A DNA stretch of 64,000 bases from Streptococcus sanguinis (GCA_013378335.1 CP040556.1:186001-250000), one strand, 5' to 3'. Counted from the stretch's first letter, positions 36,077 to 43,474 are shown. Notes: a model not told the origin generated them from the sequence alone. Numbers and translations: made by a program.

Positions 36077-36211
36077 TTATTTCCCGCATTGTTGGATAAG
36101 TGATTGTTTTTCTTGTTCGCTAACTGTATCAGCTACAAAAAGCACATCTAGTTCTTTAACGTAAAATGCATTACGATTTAGTTTGTTGTGGTCAAAGATT
36201 GAGATTTCCAT
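36077..36211 (-). CDS. Small island protein, 44 residues
   Basis: It starts MEISIFDHNKLNRNAFYVKE with AAAGGAGAC 6 bp upstream, which is the main support for a frame this short. Function is unknown. Confidence 0.5.
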   Translation of the reverse strand: MEISIFDHNKLNRNAFYVKELDVLFVADTVSEQEKQSLIQQCGK

Positions 36212-36224
36212 GTTCTTGTCTCCT

Positions 36225-36440
36225 TTAGTTGTACTTGCGTCCTGCAATCTGAATATAAGCCCCATATTCGGGGTTTAGTTCCTCGGTGGTATATTCTACC
36301 GCCTGAGTGTTTTTCGTCGCTCTGAGGGGCTCTGGTGAGCTCTGAGAGCCTTTTAGATTCCATATCTTCCAAATTAGGAAAAGCAAAAGCAATACAAAGA
36401 CGATTGCTTGCCCTGGCGTCATGTCAATTTCTTGGATCAT
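36225..36440 (-). CDS. Small single-pass membrane protein of the island
   Basis: A 71-residue protein with one membrane helix (AIVFVLLLLFLIWKIWNL, about residues 11-28) and a hydrophilic tail. AAAGGATAAAG precedes the ATG. Membrane-bound early proteins occur in phages and satellites, but no function can be assigned. Confidence 0.55.
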   Translation of the reverse strand: MIQEIDMTPGQAIVFVLLLLFLIWKIWNLKGSQSSPEPLRATKNTQAVEYTTEELNPEYGAYIQIAGRKYN

Positions 36441-36641
36441 AGCTTTATCCTTTTTGAATTGTTTGGCAGTTAGAGATGCCTGCTCTCTGCGGTAGCATTT
36501 TTCAATAGCCTATGTTATAATTTAGCTATAAAATCTTTACTAAAACCCTTTTAATAACAGCTTGCCTGCTTGTTAATTTGTTTTGGTGATAGTGTGAAAG
36601 CCTTGCTGATTTGGTCGTCTGTTAAGGCTTTTTTGTTGCTC
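36441..36641. other. Gap between small membrane protein and Rha-like gene
   Basis: A 201-bp spacer holding one copy of a 29-bp repeat (36542-36570), an 8-bp inverted repeat (AAAGCCTT...AAGGCTTT, about 36597-36632), and a minus-strand frame without a start that reads like protein (LTDDQISKAFTLSPKQINKQ) and stops at 36551. Confidence 0.45.
36542..36570. repeat. 29-bp island direct repeat, left copy
   Basis: Begins AAAACCCTTTTAATAACAGC and ends CTTGCCTGCT. It matches 39941-39969 at 27 of 29 positions. Confidence 0.7.
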
Positions 36642-37271
36642 TCACGCGCCTTGTGGTGCGTTTTCTTTTGGCCTGAATACCATAGACTTGATATCCTGAT
36701 AGCTCATATTTAAGCCAATCATAGCGATAGCCATATCTTCCAAGGCTTGGTATCTGATTAGCTCATCACTGGTTAAGCTATCAATGCCTGTAAGACCGCC
36801 TCGCGCTGCCACTAGTTGCTTTTTATTCATCCCGCTAGTGCCTTTTAGCAAAAGGTTTGTAATGGTGCTATGCGGATGCTTTGGTTTTTGTCCCCAATTC
36901 TCAATGCTGTCATGCAAAGTCTTACGCTTGGGCTTTTCTAAAGCACGCTGCAGCTTAAACTTTGCTAGCTCGTCCCGCATCTCAAAGAATGCTTTGACAA
37001 GATTTGTCTTGAACTCAACAACTTGCGGTGTGTTGTCTAAGTAAGTGATTAGTAGTGTAGCTTGTTGTTCATTTAAACGATAGACCTTTTTAGGTCGTCC
37101 TTTTCCGTCTAATTTATGGATTTCAAATCCATAAAATCCAAACGCCGTAAATCGCTCTTTGTGATTTCTTAGTAGGCGTGTTACAGTGTGGTGTTGTACT
37201 TCAGCACATTCTGCGATTATCTCGCTTGTGGTGTACGGCTCTTTCTTACCGTCCATGTAGACTAGGTTCAT
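36642..37271 (-). CDS. Rha family phage regulatory protein
   Basis: A 209-residue regulator. The N-terminal Rha domain (about residues 1-95) shows TTSEIIAECAEVQHHTVTRL, then KVYRLNEQQATLLITYLDNT and VVEFKTNLVKAFFEMRDELA. The C-terminal half is basic and helical. Rha proteins are anti-repressor-like regulators of lysogeny modules. It is second in the leftward operon after the Cro-like gene. Confidence 0.85.
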   Translation of the reverse strand: MNLVYMDGKKEPYTTSEIIAECAEVQHHTVTRLLRNHKERFTAFGFYGFEIHKLDGKGRPKKVYRLNEQQATLLITYLDNTPQVVEFKTNLVKAFFEMRDELAKFKLQRALEKPKRKTLHDSIENWGQKPKHPHSTITNLLLKGTSGMNKKQLVAARGGLTGIDSLTSDELIRYQALEDMAIAMIGLNMSYQDIKSMVFRPKENAPQGA

Positions 37272-37287
37272 TGGGTACTCCTTTCTA

Positions 37288-37476
37288 TTAACAGTCTTCT
37301 ACTAGCCAATTCATAACTACTTGATAGATGCGCTTAGGTGCGTCATAGTCGCCGTTTTCAACCTTAGTATAGGTCTGTGGTTTAATTCCTAAAAGTTCAG
37401 CAACCGCCTTTTTTGTTTGCTGTTTTTTTGCACGTTTTACACGTACTTTTTCTGCTAGTTCAAGCGTGATCAGCAT
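37288..37476 (-). CDS. Cro-like HTH protein
   Basis: A 62-residue XRE-type HTH protein (KKAVAELLGIKPQTYTKVEN). It is the first leftward gene, facing the repressor, so it fits the Cro position of the switch. The operator at 37496-37512 lies immediately upstream. Confidence 0.75.
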   Translation of the reverse strand: MLITLELAEKVRVKRAKKQQTKKAVAELLGIKPQTYTKVENGDYDAPKRIYQVVMNWLVEDC

Positions 37477-37495
37477 TATGCACTCTCCTTTCTAC

Positions 37496-37512
37496 GGCTT
37501 TTATTGCCGTTA
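37496..37512. promoter_or_regulatory. Switch operator 1
   Basis: ACGGC-TTTTATT-GCCGT is a perfect 5+7+5 palindrome just downstream of the leftward promoter. The same sequence recurs at 37578-37594. Confidence 0.7.
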
Positions 37513-37523
37513 TCTAATCTAAT

Positions 37524-37552
37524 TATACGACATTAAATTACGTAAGTCAACT
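37524..37552 (-). promoter_or_regulatory. Leftward early promoter of the island
   Basis: On the minus strand: TTGACT (37552-37547), 17-bp spacer, TATAAT (37529-37524). It lies between the two operators. Confidence 0.75.
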
Positions 37553-37577
37553 AATTTTGTGTTTTATTGCTCTTTTT

Positions 37578-37594
37578 ATGGCTTTTATTGCCGT
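37578..37594. promoter_or_regulatory. Switch operator 2
   Basis: ATGGC-TTTTATT-GCCGT has one arm base different from operator 1. It lies just upstream of a rightward TATAAT (37602-37607) in front of the repressor gene. A third TTTTATTGC core is at 37562-37570. Confidence 0.65.
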
Positions 37595-37631
37595 TGTAAG
37601 TTATAATTTATTTGAAAGGTAATTTTTGCTT

Positions 37632-38174
37632 ATGAATAGAATTAAAGAATTGAGAGAGAAAAAGGGGTTATCGCAAGACAAATTAGCTAAACAATTAGCA
37701 GTAAACCTAAGAACATTACAACGCTGGGAAAATGATGAAACAGCTATTCGAAAGAAAAATGCTAAAAAGCTAGCAGACTATTTTGATGTATCAGAAAGTT
37801 ATTTACTTGGATATTCTGATATTAAGAATCTGAAAGAAATGGAACATCATTTTTTGCCTGAAGAACATATTGAGGCAAATGAAGAAGAACGCCAAAAAAT
37901 TTATCAGTTAATTGAAGAAGAGAAGTCAGAGTTAGAAAATCTTAACTTAGTTTCTTCTTGTGCTCTAGCTTCATACCACATTAACCAATTATTAGATATC
38001 TTATTGGATATACAAGGGGCGTCCTTAGCAAAGTATGAAAATAAAAAATTGAGAAAGAAAGATTTGATAGCAATTAGCGAACTTTCAAAAGAAATCGATG
38101 GAAATAAATCTGAGGTGTATAACATGCTTGCACAGGCTTCTGAAATTTTAAAAATGATTTCATTAAAATCATAG
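37632..38174 (+). CDS. cI-like XRE repressor
   Basis: A protein of about 180 residues with an N-terminal XRE HTH (MNRIKELREKKGLSQDKLAK; then LRTLQRWENDETAI) and a helical C-terminal part with no peptidase Ser-Lys motif seen. A LexA-like self-cleaving SOS switch is therefore not evident, and induction by a helper-phage protein, as in Stl-type repressors, is possible. An in-frame TTG at 37626 has better spacing (6 bp) to GAAAGG and could be the start instead. Confidence 0.8.
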   Translation: MNRIKELREKKGLSQDKLAKQLAVNLRTLQRWENDETAIRKKNAKKLADYFDVSESYLLGYSDIKNLKEMEHHFLPEEHIEANEEERQKIYQLIEEEKSELENLNLVSSCALASYHINQLLDILLDIQGASLAKYENKKLRKKDLIAISELSKEIDGNKSEVYNMLAQASEILKMISLKS

Positions 38175-38191
38175 AATTTGACAGGAGTAAA

Positions 38192-38245
38192 ATGGGATTG
38201 TCACAGAAGAATTTATACTTTTTCTTATCTGCGCGTGATTTCTAA
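38192..38245 (+). CDS. Possible 17-residue peptide
   Basis: CAGGAG precedes ATG at 38192, and the frame MGLSQKNLYFFLSARDF ends at 38245. It is the only supportable item between the repressor and Fic genes. It may be chance. Confidence 0.25.
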   Translation: MGLSQKNLYFFLSARDF

Positions 38246-38297
38246 AACTTATACAAGTCAGCCATATTAAACACACTAAAGACAGAAAGGAAACTAA

Positions 38298-38966
38298 ATG
38301 ACCTATAAACAAGATTATCTGGATGATATTCTGATCCGTATGGCCTACCATTCCAGTGGGATTGAGGGCAACACTATATCTCTTCCTGAAACGGTCAGTA
38401 TCATCTTGGAAAGCACCTTGCCAGGGAAGCATAAGAGTATCAGAGAGTTCTATGAGATAGAGAACCACAAACAGGCTTTTTCTTTGTTGCTGGATAGCTT
38501 GGCTAATAACGCTCCCTTGACTGTGGGGCTGGTGCAAGATTTCCATGCGCTATTGACAGACCGCCTGCAGCACGATAGAGGACAGTTTAAAACTGTTCAG
38601 AATGCCATCATAGGGGCGGAGTTTAATACAGCTTCACCAGAGGAAACGCCTTTTTTGATGACTCAATGGGCGGACAATACAGCTTATAGGCTGGATATGG
38701 CAAAGAGTGAGCGTGAGATATTAGAGATACTGGCTGATACGCATATCCAGTTTGAGCGTATTCACCCTTTTAGCGATGGGAATGGACGTACTGGCCGCTT
38801 GGTTCTTATGTACTTAGCTATGAAGTACCTAGGCGCTCCGGTCATTATCAGTAAGGATGACAGAGCGGAGTATATGGAGCTTTTAGCTGCTCAAAACATC
38901 CAAGGGCTGGCTAACTTATTGCAGCAGTCACTAGATGACGAAAGGGAGAGAATGAGCCAGTTTTAG
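38298..38966 (+). CDS. Fic family protein
   Basis: A 222-residue Fic-domain protein, predicted to transfer AMP (or a related group) to a target protein. The catalytic motif is complete: HPFSDGNGRTGR (about residues 155-166). An N-terminal SSGIEGNT (about 18-25) matches the inhibitory helix motif (S/T)xxxE(G/N), so it would be self-restrained. The ribosome site is AGAAAGGAAA. It sits in the cargo position between repressor and integrase and points rightward with the repressor, so it may be expressed in the integrated state. A role in phage defence or as a toxin is an inference. Confidence 0.9.
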   Translation: MTYKQDYLDDILIRMAYHSSGIEGNTISLPETVSIILESTLPGKHKSIREFYEIENHKQAFSLLLDSLANNAPLTVGLVQDFHALLTDRLQHDRGQFKTVQNAIIGAEFNTASPEETPFLMTQWADNTAYRLDMAKSEREILEILADTHIQFERIHPFSDGNGRTGRLVLMYLAMKYLGAPVIISKDDRAEYMELLAAQNIQGLANLLQQSLDDERERMSQF

Positions 38967-39068
38967 TGCTGGACTGCTTTTGTACAAAAATAAATTAAAA
39001 CAACCACCGATGAAATCATGATACAAGCTAAGTATCTGAAATTCGTTGGTGGGCATTAGGAGGTTATT

Positions 39069-39803
39069 ATGGGATTTTTTAGCGCACTGTTTGGTAAACG
39101 GGATAAGATAGCACCCAGCAGTTATAGTATTAGGGGAATAGACTATTACACTCCAGAGTATTATAGACTTTTGAGCAGCGACCCTGATATTTCTAAAATA
39201 TACGGCCGAGATCATACTTTCCCAAATTATAGTGATACTTATGTTACTGATGAAAATTTTAAACTTAGAGAACTGCTTTTGTTAGTCTGGTGGGGAAAAC
39301 CAAAGAACGGAAGAAAATCGACTGTCTCTATTCCAAAGTATTTCTTTTCTGACTATAATTTAAACGCAGAGAAACTAACTCGCATTTTCAAGTCAAAAGG
39401 TCTAATTGCTGATGTAGGAGATAAAACCTTACTGACAGAAAAAGGACAAGAGTTATATGAGAAGTACAAAGCGTTGTGGGAAATTCATTCTGTGAAACAG
39501 TATCCGACCAATCTTGATATTGACTTTCCAAATTGGAATAAAGAGCATTTTGAATTGGAACTATACCGGATGGAATTGAAATATTATAAAGCGCACGCTA
39601 AGCATTGTAAGAAAATGATTGACTTTTTCAATTCATTCAATGCCCCTGCTTCTGCACAAGAAATCCAAAACGAGATTAACTACTATGTGAATGACAGGAA
39701 TAGCGACCTTTCCAAAGTCAATGACTATCAAGAGAAAATCGCCATAATGGAAGAAAGAATAAATGATAAAAAAGACAAGCTCGAAACCTTGTCAGGAGAA
39801 TAG
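39069..39803 (+). CDS. Island protein of unknown function
   Basis: A 244-residue protein with a strong GGAGG site. It begins MGFFSALFGKRDKIAPSSYS. The middle part reads like a winged helix (LTRIFKSKGLIADVGDKTLL, then TEKGQELYEKYKALWEI), and the C-terminus is a charged coiled coil (KVNDYQEKIAIMEERINDKK). No known family is recognised. It lies in the cargo region beside Fic. The 102-bp spacer before it contains an 11-bp imperfect stem (CCACCGATGAA...TTCGTTGGTGG). Confidence 0.6.
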   Translation: MGFFSALFGKRDKIAPSSYSIRGIDYYTPEYYRLLSSDPDISKIYGRDHTFPNYSDTYVTDENFKLRELLLLVWWGKPKNGRKSTVSIPKYFFSDYNLNAEKLTRIFKSKGLIADVGDKTLLTEKGQELYEKYKALWEIHSVKQYPTNLDIDFPNWNKEHFELELYRMELKYYKAHAKHCKKMIDFFNSFNAPASAQEIQNEINYYVNDRNSDLSKVNDYQEKIAIMEERINDKKDKLETLSGE

Positions 39804-39940
39804 CTCTATATCTTAAAACGCAATATAAGCTCTTTTAAGCCCTTGTTTTTATCTCTGGTATATTTTATCGACCGACCTTTTAAAATCGAATAGAGAGGCC
39901 ATCTCGTAGCTTCTCGCATGATATAAACCTAATTCAATCT

Positions 39941-39969
39941 AAAACCTTTTTAATAATAGCTTGCCTGCT
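39941..39969. repeat. 29-bp island direct repeat, right copy
   Basis: Partner of 36542-36570. It ends 16 bp before the integrase start codon. It may be a binding site or the residue of a duplicated gene end. Confidence 0.7.
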
Positions 39970-39985
39970 GATGGAAAGGTATATC

Positions 39986-41131
39986 ATGAAAATAGTAGAA
40001 GTCAAAAAGAAAGACGGTAGCAAAGTGTACCGAGCAAGTGTTTATCTGGGAGTGGATCAGGTAACAGGTAAGAAAGTAAAGACTAGTATCACTGGACGGA
40101 CAAGGAAAGAGGTTAAGAGCAAAGCCCAGCACGCGCAGTTTGATTTTAAAACTAATGGATCGACAGTCAAAAAGACAGTACAGGTCAAGACCTACAAAGA
40201 GCTTGCTGCCCTATGGCTAGAAAGTCACAAGCTTACAGTTAGACCGCAAACATTTGCAGTAACCAGGAGGCAAGTTAATCATCATCTTATCCCTGAGTTT
40301 GGGAGTATGAAGATAGATAAGATAACACCTAGCAGCATTCAAGAGTTTATAAATCAGTTAGCTCCTAAACTTGTAAATTTCAAGGAAATCAACTCAATTA
40401 ACAGAAGAATACTGCAGCATGGAGTAACTTTGCAACTGTTGACCTCTAACCCTGCGCGTGATGTGATTCTGCCTAAGAAGCAAAAGAAAGGCAGAGAAGC
40501 TGTTAAGTTCATAGAGCCGGATAACTTAAAGGCGTTTATCGATTACGCTGAAAAACTATCTACAAAGAGTTACAAGCATTATTACCGCTTTGTGGTCTTT
40601 AAGTTGCTACTGGCCACAGGCTGCCGCATTGGAGAGCTAGCAGCCCTGGAATGGTCGGATATTGACCTAAAGGAAAAGACAATCACAATCAGTAAAACCT
40701 ACAGCCAAGAAATTAGGATGATAGGGGAAACAAAGACAAAAGCAGGTACTCGAAAGATAAGCATAGATCCCAAAACTACGCTTATGCTGAGACAGTACCA
40801 GAATCGTCAGCGCCTAATGTTCTTGGAAGTTGGGGCGCGAGCTCCGTCTGTCGTCTTTGCCACTACGGTTAGAGATTATCTGCCAAGGCATTCTCTCCAG
40901 CAGATTATTGACAAGCGTTGCGAGACTTTGGGTATCCCACGATTTACTTGTCACGCTTTCCGCCATACTCATGCTAGTTTATTGCTGAATGCTGGTATCA
41001 GCTACAAGGAGTTGCAATATAGGTTAGGACATTCTAATATATCCATGACCTTAGATGTGTATAGTCACCTCTCCAAGGACAAAGAGAAAGAGGCTGTTTC
41101 ATATTATGAAAAAGCTATAAATAATCTATAA
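39986..41131 (+). CDS. Tyrosine integrase of the island
   Basis: A 381-residue site-specific recombinase. The N-terminal arm-binding region (MKIVEVKKKDGSKVYRASVY) and core-binding SAM-like domain precede the catalytic domain, which has Arg in LLATGCRIGELAALEW, HxxR in HAFRHTHASLLLN, His in LGHSNISMTLDVYSH, and the nucleophile Tyr in DVYSH. The start at 39986 is chosen because GGAAAGG lies 6 bp upstream; the ATG at 39971 overlaps that site. The stop codon ends at the first base of attR. Confidence 0.93.
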   Translation: MKIVEVKKKDGSKVYRASVYLGVDQVTGKKVKTSITGRTRKEVKSKAQHAQFDFKTNGSTVKKTVQVKTYKELAALWLESHKLTVRPQTFAVTRRQVNHHLIPEFGSMKIDKITPSSIQEFINQLAPKLVNFKEINSINRRILQHGVTLQLLTSNPARDVILPKKQKKGREAVKFIEPDNLKAFIDYAEKLSTKSYKHYYRFVVFKLLLATGCRIGELAALEWSDIDLKEKTITISKTYSQEIRMIGETKTKAGTRKISIDPKTTLMLRQYQNRQRLMFLEVGARAPSVVFATTVRDYLPRHSLQQIIDKRCETLGIPRFTCHAFRHTHASLLLNAGISYKELQYRLGHSNISMTLDVYSHLSKDKEKEAVSYYEKAINNL

Positions 41132-41152
41132 GTCCACAAAAAGGTGAACAAA
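41131..41152. repeat. attR core of the island
   Basis: Identical to the 22-bp attL core at 31509-31530. It overlaps the last base of the integrase stop codon and lies 73 bp upstream of dut. Confidence 0.85.
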
Positions 41153-41225
41153 TTTATAAAACAACTTACTTACAAAGGTTATAAACCTTATTAAATCAAC
41201 GTTTGAAAGGATAATAAAAGAAAAT

Positions 41226-41672
41226 ATGACGAAAATTCGCGGATTCGAGCTGATTTCCAGCTTTACAAATGAAGATTTGCTGCCTAAGAGAGAGACAGCT
41301 CACGCAGCTGGCTACGATTTGAAAGTGGCAGAGCGCACCCTCATTGCGCCAGGGGAGATTAAGCTTGTTCCGACTGGTGTCAAGGCCTATATGCAGCCGG
41401 GTGAGGTGCTTTATCTTTACGACCGCTCATCCAATCCTCGTAAAAAAGGCTTGGTCTTGATTAACTCCGTTGGGGTCATTGACGGCGACTACTATGGCAA
41501 TCCTAGAAACGAAGGCCATATCTTTGCTCAGATGAAAAACATCACTGATCAGGAAGTAGTCCTCGAAGTTGGCGAACGTGTGGTGCAGGCTGTCTTTGCA
41601 CCATTTCTGATTGCGGATGGAGATGAGGCAGAAGGTGTGCGGACCGGCGGATTTGGATCGACAGGGCATTAG
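41226..41672 (+). CDS. dut: dUTP pyrophosphatase (dUTPase)
   Basis: A 148-residue homotrimeric dUTPase converting dUTP to dUMP and keeping uracil out of DNA. Motifs: AHAAGYDLKVA, YDRSSNPRKKGLVLINSVGV, GDYYGNPRNEGHIFAQM, and the C-terminal GGFGSTGH. The island ends 73 bp upstream, so its promoter must now lie in the island's right end or the short spacer, which holds AAGGTT-ATA-AACCTT. The AAAGGA site is 14 bp from the ATG, rather far. It is the first gene of a run leading to radA. Confidence 0.95.
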   Translation: MTKIRGFELISSFTNEDLLPKRETAHAAGYDLKVAERTLIAPGEIKLVPTGVKAYMQPGEVLYLYDRSSNPRKKGLVLINSVGVIDGDYYGNPRNEGHIFAQMKNITDQEVVLEVGERVVQAVFAPFLIADGDEAEGVRTGGFGSTGH

Positions 41673-41673
41673 T

Positions 41674-42189
41674 ATGAAAATCATTTTTATCCGCCACGGA
41701 GAGCCAGATTATTCACTTTTGGAAGAGGGTGGCTACACTGACTTTGGACTAGATTTGGCTCCCTTGTCGGCTGCTGGTCGCCAGATGGCGACAGAGGCCG
41801 CTGCTAATCCTTTGTTAGAACAGGCGGAAATTCTAATCTCCTCTTCTGTGACTCGGGCTTTGGAGACGGCCTCCTATTTGATTCGAGACCGCCAACTGCC
41901 GCTTTTTGTGGAGCCTTTGCTGCATGAATGGCAGGTATATGAGAGTGGGATAGAAAAGTTTGAGCAGGCTCGGGAGTTGTTTTTTGAAAATAGTGGTTGT
42001 CTTCCTGCAAGAAGTCCTGTCCAGTATGAAACGGCTGAGCAGATGAAAGCTCGCTTTTTCCGTGCCTTAAGCCAATACAGAGACTACGAGACGGTAGCTC
42101 TTGTAGCCCATCGCATGCTCATCCGCCAGTTTGTGTCTGATGAGCAGATTGATTTTTGCCAGTTTGTTAAATGTGAACTGAAGTTTTAA
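41674..42189 (+). CDS. Histidine phosphatase family protein
   Basis: A 171-residue phosphoglycerate-mutase-like protein. The phosphorylated His is in KIIFIRHGEPDYS at the N-terminus; later Arg (SSSVTRALETASYL) and His (VALVAHRMLIRQF) complete the pocket. The start at 41674 lies one base after the dut stop. It is a conserved neighbour of dut in streptococci. The substrate is unknown. Confidence 0.88.
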   Translation: MKIIFIRHGEPDYSLLEEGGYTDFGLDLAPLSAAGRQMATEAAANPLLEQAEILISSSVTRALETASYLIRDRQLPLFVEPLLHEWQVYESGIEKFEQARELFFENSGCLPARSPVQYETAEQMKARFFRALSQYRDYETVALVAHRMLIRQFVSDEQIDFCQFVKCELKF

Positions 42190-42241
42190 TTTTTCGTTGT
42201 AAAAAGAATCTTAACAAAAGGATTTAGAGATAGAAGAAAAT

Positions 42242-42874
42242 ATGAAAGAATTTAAGAATAAGGACTATGCAATAGAAATTCGTCAGAAAATTCCAGGCTA
42301 TGATGTGATGCTAGATGTGATTTTCCGAGGAGTATTGCTTAGGTTAGCACCCAGTTTAAAAGTCGACAAGGTGTTAGCTTTGGCAAGCCAGACGGATGAG
42401 TTGAATGGTTTGGCATCCTTATTTCCTAAGGCAGGGTTGACGGTTGTGGAGCCAAGTGAGGCGATGCTACAAGAGCTTAAAAGACAGGTTCATCTTCCTC
42501 AAGCGGAGTATCTTAATAGTCAATTTGAAGAAGCAATACTGCCCTCTGCTTATCAGATTTGTTCTTGCTTGCTAGTGTTGCAGTTTGTTGAAAATCCCAG
42601 TTTTTTTCTTCGAAAAATTTATGACTCTTTAAGTGAAGGTGGCCTTCTAATTCTTAGCTTTTTTTCCAACCAGCAACTGGGCTATTGGAAAACACTTGCT
42701 TCTGAATTGGGAGCCAATCAGCAACAAATTCAGCGTACTTATAAGAATCAAGCTAGTTTGATGAATTCCCTCTCGCCTCAAGAAGTTGCAAACCTACTAG
42801 AAGAGGCTGGCTTTACTAATATAGAGCAAGTGTGTCAGGTCTTATCTACTTTTGTTTGGATTATTAGAAAATAA
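42242..42874 (+). CDS. Class I SAM methyltransferase-like protein
   Basis: A 210-residue protein with the Rossmann-type methyltransferase order (VLALASQTDELNGLASLFPK; LTVVEPSEAMLQELK; IYDSLSEGGLLILSFFS). The glycine-rich motif I is degenerate (LASQTDE instead of GxGxG), so SAM binding is uncertain. It lies between the phosphatase and the radA region. Target unknown. Confidence 0.65.
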   Translation: MKEFKNKDYAIEIRQKIPGYDVMLDVIFRGVLLRLAPSLKVDKVLALASQTDELNGLASLFPKAGLTVVEPSEAMLQELKRQVHLPQAEYLNSQFEEAILPSAYQICSCLLVLQFVENPSFFLRKIYDSLSEGGLLILSFFSNQQLGYWKTLASELGANQQQIQRTYKNQASLMNSLSPQEVANLLEEAGFTNIEQVCQVLSTFVWIIRK

Positions 42875-42885
42875 GGAGAATCACC

Positions 42886-43005
42886 ATCGCTAAGAAAAAA
42901 ACGACCTTTGTCTGTCAAAATTGTGAATATCATTCGCCCAAGTATCTAGGCCGCTGTCCTAACTGCGGATCTTGGTCTTCTTTTATTGAGGAAGTAGAGG
43001 AATAA
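42886..43005 (+). pseudogene. Duplicated 5' end of radA (zinc-finger fragment)
   Basis: A 39-codon frame from ATC at 42886 to TAA at 43003. Residues 2-38 are those of RadA, including the whole C4 zinc finger ([20 protein letters not shown]). It has the same AAGGAG at 7 bp as the full gene. The stop is created at the duplication junction. It may be translated into a small zinc peptide, and its stop lies one base before the ATG of the next gene. Confidence 0.75.
42889..43000. repeat. 112-bp direct repeat (radA 5' end), first copy
   Basis: Identical base for base to 43474-43585. It starts GCTAAGAAAAAAACGACCTT and ends GAGGAAGTAGAGG. Confidence 0.95.
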
Positions 43006-43006
43006 A

Positions 43007-43474
43007 ATGGCAGACTATTTATTAGTTGTAGACATGCAGTCAGATTATGTTGCTGTAGGAAAAGCATATCATGAAGAACTGACTGCAGCTGTAAATGACA
43101 AAATTGCTACCTATCCCAGCGACCGAGTTATCTATATTCTCAATCGTTTTTTCTGGGAGAGAAAAGATAGAAAGAAGAAATTTGCGACCGGCTTGCTGGT
43201 TGTATCTTCTCGTATCTTTGAGAAGCGTCGAGCTTCTTGCTTTACTAATCCAGATTTAAAAGATTTTTTAGAGGGAAATGGTGCTAAAAGCATAGAGTTT
43301 ATAGGGGTAGATGGCAATGGCTGTGTCAAGGTTTCCGTTTTGGCAGCTGTCAAGGAGAATTATCAGGTTTCTGTCGATTTGTCTGCTGTCGGAGTTGCCA
43401 ACCAGAAGAAATTTCAAAATACATTGTATAAGTGGCATTCTGTCGGAGTAACCGTAGAAGGAGAATTATTATAG
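43007..43474 (+). CDS. Isochorismatase-like cysteine hydrolase
   Basis: A 155-residue protein of the isochorismatase-like hydrolase fold: N-terminal [11 protein letters not shown] with the catalytic Asp, and a nucleophile Cys in [17 protein letters not shown]. The ribosome site AGAGG is supplied by the end of the duplicated radA fragment, 6 bp before the ATG. It is wedged between exact copies of the radA start, and its stop overlaps the first codons of radA. The insertion looks recent. Substrate unknown. Confidence 0.8.
   Translation: MADYLLVVDMQSDYVAVGKAYHEELTAAVNDKIATYPSDRVIYILNRFFWERKDRKKKFATGLLVVSSRIFEKRRASCFTNPDLKDFLEGNGAKSIEFIGVDGNGCVKVSVLAAVKENYQVSVDLSAVGVANQKKFQNTLYKWHSVGVTVEGELL

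Larger units (their letters stand above)
31509..41152. mobile_element. Phage satellite (PICI-like) chromosomal island
   Basis: A 9.6-kb element between 22-bp direct repeats. The integrase gene lies at its right end, with the stop codon touching the right core. The contents are a divergent repressor/Cro switch (37288-38174), a Rha-like regulator, small early genes, a winged-helix protein, a replisome organizer, a DnaC-like loader and an ArpU-like late regulator, all leftward. Fic and an unknown protein lie between repressor and integrase. Capsid, portal, terminase, holin and lysin genes are absent, so it cannot make particles alone. The order fits Gram-positive phage-inducible islands. A defective prophage is the alternative. 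It inserts upstream of dut. Confidence 0.82.

Noticed and set aside
31509..41152. Complete prophage or conjugative element
   Set aside because: No terminase, portal, capsid, tail, holin, lysin, relaxase or type IV secretion genes were found within the att repeats.
43432..43470. GTG start for radA giving a 13-residue extension
   Set aside because: No ribosome site upstream, it lies inside the hydrolase gene, and the added residues (Arg-rich) include the translated ribosome site of radA itself.
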